Source: Hirudo medicinalis (lineage: Eukaryota; Annelida; Clitellata; Hirudinida; Hirudinidae). From it: a stretch of 64,000 bases of DNA. Under the pieces are notes generated by a model. That model saw only the letters and a list, made by a program, of their open reading frames with translations. It made no database searches and was not told the DNA's origin. Positions 59,701-64,000 of the stretch are shown one piece after another. The DNA is taken from contig MPNW01000102.1 in NCBI GenBank assembly GCA_011800805.1, forward strand, positions 81,215-145,214, written 5' to 3'. How positions within the stretch are numbered: position 1 is the first letter of the stretch; each line of letters opens with the position of its first letter. A program made the position numbers and the translations under genes.

Positions 59701-62700
59701 GATTGATCTAATATCATTAGATAAAATCTTTGTTGGACCAATAAATGAAGAAAGCTGTCCTTCACCTGAGCATCTTATCGGTAAAATAATTGTCAAGGTT
59801 TGATTGCTTGCTTTGATATGCTTTTGATAGTACTGGTGTCTAAGTGAAATAATCTTTCAGTGCAAAAAGTTGGAGATGCTCAAAAGTTTATCATCAGTAG
59901 AATCAGATGAGCCCATGAATGAATATGATTCTGTTGATGCCAAGCAAAGGCCAGTCAAGCTGGCAAAGGAACTCAGTGACCTTGTTGCCATTTGTCAGCC
60001 AGCAAAGTTTTCTAGTTTCCAGCATTCTGCCATTAACCGTAATAAATTCCATTATTTTTATAGCAATTTTATCCATTGGTAGCAACTAATTTTAATTTTA
60101 CGAATCAGTCATTGAGAAATAATTAAAAGATAACTATTTGCTTCAAAATGTAATTAAAAAATATATAATTTGAAGGTTTAAATTTAATATAAAAATTTAA
60201 AAGAATTAATTATCATTTCAGATAACTTCAAGAATGTATGCTCCTTAGATGAGAATAAGGCAAGAAACCTGGCTCAGAACAACATGCGAGAGTTTATAGC
60301 ACATAATATGAGGGTTCTTAGCAGAATTTATCCTTCTGGAACCAGAATCAAATCCAGTAATTATGATCCAACAATATTTTGGCTTGCAGGCTGTCAGTTA
60401 GGTCAGAACTTTTGTCAGAATCCAACTATTGTTAAAAACATTACAGGATGTTATTTTTTTGTAGTTGCTCTTAACCATCAAACCTCAAAACAGCCCATGT
60501 TCCTTAACAGAGGAATGTTCAGTGACAATGGAGGATGTGGCTACATTCTCAAACCCAAATATCAAAGAAATGGTAAGAAGTATATTTCTTTAACTTTCCT
60601 TCACAAAGTTTAAGAAATGGGAGCCCCATCCAGTTATGTAATGGTAGTTTACCTATAACAACAATGTGACCAGCCCCATCCTAATCATCCAGTTAAGTAG
60701 TGGTTGTTAATCTGTAACATCAATGTGACCATGGACAGACCATGGTAGACTTATCATCTAAGTCTCAAAGAACCAGGGATGTTATGAGAATCCTCTGGGT
60801 GTCTAATGAAAATTTGAACAATTTAGATAGGTCAAGTTGTTCAATAGAAATAGAAATAGAAATAAAAATTTGGAGAAAGTTGACATGACATAAAATCTAT
60901 ACATAAATTCCCGATACAAACTATTCTGTTATTGATAAAGTATTTAGTTGTAGGCCAAACATAGGAAAGGTTTGGCAAGGATCACTTCATTTTTAGAGAA
61001 AAAGGAGATCTTGTTGAAGCAGAGTGGATGATGTTGTCACTTTTGGTATTGAATGTAAGATTGCCATCAATTGCCTCTCCACAGTCTCTTATGTGGTGGA
61101 CCTTTTCTATTCGGTCGATATCTGAGTGTTATTGTTTTTACTTATTATTAAGTGACAAAGTTATTGTTAATTATTATATTAAAAGAAAAGGTGCTCATGC
61201 TATCAGAGAATATGACTACATTAATTTATGTGCTCTTGCTACCTTCTTATTCACAGTAAGGCCACATGATCAAACAACAGGTATTGAGAGGGTGCATAGG
61301 GCAGCCCGTCGCTAGCACTTTGATTGAGTTATTTGAAATTATGTTTTGGTCAAATAGAATACAATATTCCATTTCTGGACTAGATCCAGTAAATAAAGAG
61401 TTTTTTTAGCCCTTTTTTCTCATCTTTTTGGGATAAATTTACTTGGGTGCTATACAAAATTATTTAAGGAAACCTCCATGTTATGATCATATTGATTACG
61501 AATCTAGAAGATTGGCCAATAGACTTTATTTATACAACATTAGTAACCAGTAACATTCAGCTTACTCATCAGGCTTTCATCAGCTTACTCATTGGAAATT
61601 TTTAGACAATCCAGTAACAAGTAAATGTGAAGAATTCAAAACTTAAGAATTTGAATGAAAAAAATCTTTAGCTTTCCTACAGGAAAAACTAGAATGCACC
61701 AATGATCCCTCTAATTTTTTTTTGAGTCCTTATGCATAAAATTTCTTTTGCCTCAACTTGTTAAGATACTGTGGTAAAAGTTTGTGTATATTTAAAACAT
61801 AAATGAGTTAAGGAATTGAACAAAAGACAAGAATTACATGTCAAAATATCATTTATATCATTACAATATATTAGTATTGCAGAAATTTTACAATTTCTCT
61901 CATTGATCCTTGGCATTTACCCATTCAGAATATGCTCTGTCCAAGTCAACCAAGCCTCCTCCAAGATCATAACTCTTAATTCACATCAGAATGTCTAGAT
62001 GGTCTTCTTCTAATCAATTCATTATCTTGGTCTCCAATGCATTCCTCAAAGTAAATCCCTGCTCACACTAGATTCCAGAAAAGTTCTTCTGATATCCATC
62101 GTCTTTGCAGGATCTTGAAACTGTTCACTCTTAAGTGCAAAAATGACCATTTATTGAAGATTTGAGATAAATTTTCTTTTATTTTTTTTTGCAACTGTAA
62201 ACTTATAATCATTATATTGATCAATGATATTAGTATCTTCAAGTAAGTGTTTATACTTTGAACAAAGACAAAATCAATGCCAAAAATCAAATTGGCACTG
62301 AGCAATTGCAGTGTAATCGAAAGCTGACCATTCATCCACTTCATTTTCTGGAAATCTATCTGCTGGATAGTCACAAAAGATTCTTATGAAGTCTATATAT
62401 GGATCTTGTATCCACATTAGTATTCTCTTGCAAACTTGTGTCTAAAAAAGACTTTACATTCTCACTCCATGAAACTTCAGCACCAATGTATTGTCTAATT
62501 TTGTTAAGTTTACCATATGCAAGCTGTGTAAGGCCACTTTTCTGAAAAAGCATGCAAAATGAAGCCAATTCAAATAAAACATCATTCAACACACGCAAAG
62601 CTATGCAAGTTGGCTTAGAGGGTTTTTGAGCGACAGTAAAAGCATGTTGTCCTTGCATGTCGAGTTCGAAACCCAGATTGGACTGCGTGTGCCTCTGAGA

Positions 62701-63983
62701 TGGCACTGCATAAATGGTCTAAGAACCCCTGATGCTTAAGCTCATGGCGCTAAGTTCAGGGGTGCAAGTTGGCTCAGACGGTTTGTGTTCCTGCGGGCAT
62801 TGGTAAAAGCAAGTCGTTATGTGTCCTGTACGCAACCCGGCTTACATCATCACAAAGTGCTACGTAAATGATCTAAGCACCCCCGATGCTCGCACTTATG
62901 GCACTATACAAATTCACATTATTATTATTACTATTATTGATCAATGTCTTTCAGTTTCTTATAACATTGTTTAGAGATGGGATCATCATGTTTTTGACCC
63001 CTCAAATTATTGATTGATCAATTTGATTTAGGTATAGGTTTATTTAATATGCCTTATTACAGATGTGGGAATTGGTATGCTTCAATCAAAGACAGCTCGA
63101 AAATAGTAAGCACATGTATGAGAATGATTCAAGTAACGAGAGTGCAACAAAAATAATTAGTAAATCAGCATGTCACAAAATTCATCCCCTTGTATGGAAA
63201 AAAAAATGAAAACTAAAGAATAACACTTATAAAAATAACTTTTTGAAGGAGATTTTTGCATGCTCCACATTCTGCATCACCATTGTGACAGGCCTAATGC
63301 ACCTGTCCTCAATTTGCTCCAAAACGAACCCATATGAATTGTATTTGTTTAGTTGATAATTGCTATTATTTTAGTTAATATATTATTGAATCAAGGGGAC
63401 AAAGTAAATGGTAAAGATATCACCTTGATCAAAATAACAATTAGGAGGCATTGGTAATTTTACATCATGGGTAAATAGATGCATTACTGATTGCAGAGGA
63501 AAGCCTTGAAGAATTTTTTAAACCCAAATTGCTGAACCTCAGAAGGAATTATTTCATAACAGTAAGCCAAATTTCTTGCTTAACAATGTTCTAAAGGACT
63601 TGCTGTTAGAAATAAAGGAATATGCTCAGATCATAGATGGCTTTTCCCTGCCTAAAAAACCCAAAGATTCAGTAACCAGCATTTTGGATCCTTACGTGAT
63701 AGTTAGAACGATTGGTGTGCCTGATGACTGCTACTGCTTCAAGACTGAAGCAATCAAAAACAATGGTTAGCTGTTTGCACTTAAGATACATTTTTGGCTT
63801 ATAAGTCATTTAAACCATTTTTGATAAATTCAGGATTTAATCCAGCTTGGAACCACAAGATTTCTTTTAGCCTCCAACATCCAGAAATAAGCCTAATCTT
63901 GTTTGAAGTGCGTGATTATGAGAAAATATCTGATGATGTACTGGTTGCACAGAGATGTATCAGAATGGAAACATTGATGCCAG
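53747..63983 (+). CDS. PLCD: Phosphoinositide phospholipase C, delta type (3' end beyond window)
   Basis: Hydrolyses PIP2 to IP3 and diacylglycerol at membranes, in a Ca2+-dependent way. Exons: 53747-53813, 56673-56843, 57205-57293, 57402-57529, 57655-57775, 57856-57938, 58012-58078, 58186-58276, 58637-58754, 59023-59108, 59172-59292, 59481-59566, 59721-59797, 59861-60038, 60222-60401, 60465-60572, 63497-63561, 63630-63765, 63834-63983 (about 707 codons so far). The order is PH ([13 protein letters not shown]), EF hand ([14 protein letters not shown]), catalytic X box ([33 protein letters not shown]), Y box ([27 protein letters not shown]), and C2 ([21 protein letters not shown]). Both catalytic histidines and the Ca2+-binding E, D and N positions are present. 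Start chosen at the first ATG giving phase-correct joining. A 2.9-kb intron (60573-63496) carries SINEs and hAT transposase debris. Confidence 0.93.
54085..54240 (-). repeat. LINE-related repeat fragment in PLC intron 1
   Basis: Minus strand holds TCGATCAGCGGGTGCAGCCC, then GTGTCAGGAGATTTC and GGCCGAAACGCTCG, matching 11030-11115 and 39765-39860. Confidence 0.55.
54401..54476 (-). tRNA. tRNA-Glu-like sequence (TTC anticodon), probable pseudogene
   Basis: Minus strand: GCTCCGCG, TGGTCTAATGGTTAAGAC (good D arm, A box), TTCTCAC anticodon loop with TTC, TTCGAATCCCG (B box), ending GCGGGAGCA. The acceptor and anticodon stems and the 5' side of the T stem pair poorly, so this is more likely a pseudogene or SINE head than an active tRNA gene. 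Confidence 0.45.
54660..54850 (+). repeat. tRNA-derived SINE, tail type 1
   Basis: AAGGTTGCCCGAATG, GGCGGTAATACCAACAGTCG, TTCGCAACCCAACCTGC, then GGCTCTATATAAATGG, ATTAAAAAGTGCC, TATTCGGATGCATAAGG and ATCGGCTAAAT with an A-rich end. The rest of PLC intron 1 (53814-54084 and 54851-56672) is unrecognised. Confidence 0.8.
56975..57165 (+). repeat. Full-length tRNA-derived SINE, tail type 2
   Basis: GTGCAGGTTGGCCGAATGGG (A box), GGCGGTAATGGCAACAGTCG, GTGTTCGAAACCCAGCCTGC (B box), then GAAGCATCTCTGATGCTATG and GGCGCTATATAAATGAAG. Lies in the PLC intron between exons 2 and 3. Confidence 0.88.
60402..60464 (+). other. PLCD: 63-nt open intron in the PLC Y domain
   Basis: Bounded by TTAG|GTCAGA and TTTTGTAG|TT. 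It is a multiple of three with no stop, so retention would insert 21 residues (beginning GQNFCQNP) between CQL and VALNHQ. Confidence 0.75.
61880..62620 (-). mobile_element. hAT transposase remnant
   Basis: Minus-strand frames with stops read [34 protein letters not shown], then [17 protein letters not shown] and [10 protein letters not shown], followed by [11 protein letters not shown]. The C-E-(Q/R)-G-F..., ...L..(D/E)HL..L order is typical of the hAT dimerisation region in ZBED-like transposases. Decayed and in the antisense orientation within the PLC intron. Confidence 0.6.
62596..62758 (+). repeat. tRNA-derived SINE, tail type 2 variant
   Basis: GCAAGTTGGCTTAGAGGG (A box), GAGTTCGAAACCCAG (B box), GGCACTGCATAAATGGTC, AAGAACCCCTGATGCTTAAG and TCATGGCGCTAAG. 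Directly followed by a second copy. Confidence 0.8.
62759..62945 (+). repeat. Second SINE copy in tandem, tail type 2 variant
   Basis: GGTGCAAGTTGGCTCAGACGG (A box), TGTACGCAACCCGGC (B box), CATCATCACAAAGTGC, CTAAGCACCCCCGATGCTCG and GGCACTATACAAATTCAC, then an ATT microsatellite tail. Confidence 0.8.
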
Positions 63984-64000
63984 GTATGGATGCCCACATT

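Noticed and set aside
61028..61315. 95-residue open frame in the PLC intron
   Set aside because: No recognisable domain, no splice-compatible phase with PLC, and ordinary AT-rich composition.
1..64000. CRISPR arrays, prokaryotic operons or phage-defence systems
   Set aside because: All coding sequence is spliced eukaryotic; no regularly spaced direct repeats or bacterial gene signals were seen.

Overview
The window is AT-rich eukaryotic DNA from an invertebrate-like, ciliated metazoan. The evidence is spliced genes with short introns, animal-specific gene families (heat-shock factor, HYDIN, PH/EF-hand/C2 phospholipase C), TTAGGG-type interstitial telomere repeats, and tRNA-derived SINEs, LINEs, Ty3/gypsy and hAT relics. 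The phylum cannot be assigned from the sequence alone.

Layout. 1-704: upstream flank. 711-6392 (+): a heat shock transcription factor in about 13 exons, with a tandemly duplicated exon. 6393-13988: a transposon-rich block between genes, holding a gypsy integrase tail plus LTR, an intact-ended hAT MITE with an 8-bp target duplication, an inverted-repeat pair, and a LINE broken by a gypsy RT-RNaseH segment. 13989-53335 (-): an essentially complete HYDIN gene, reconstructed here as 90 coding exons (about 14.5 kb of CDS, about 4,830 aa). 53336-53746: a 411-bp divergent promoter. 53747 to the right edge (+): a delta-type phosphoinositide phospholipase C (PH, EF-hand, X, Y and part of C2), with the 3' end outside the window.

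How the genes relate. HYDIN is the projection protein of the central apparatus in motile cilia. It starts head-to-head with the PLC gene, so the two may share regulation. HSF is a separate stress regulator. No operon-like logic is expected.

Assembly caveats. The Walker-A exon of HYDIN is missing from its proper place, where a single N sits at 35579. It is found about 16 kb away on the opposite strand, inside an inverted duplicate of that gene region flanked by two exact 127-bp repeats around single Ns. One exon also carries an apparent +1 frameshift in a run of nine A. I see no convincing wholly new biological system. The most interesting items are the inverted P-loop duplication, the duplicated HSF exon, the HYDIN/PLC divergent promoter with a 20-bp perfect palindrome, and several non-canonical splice donors.
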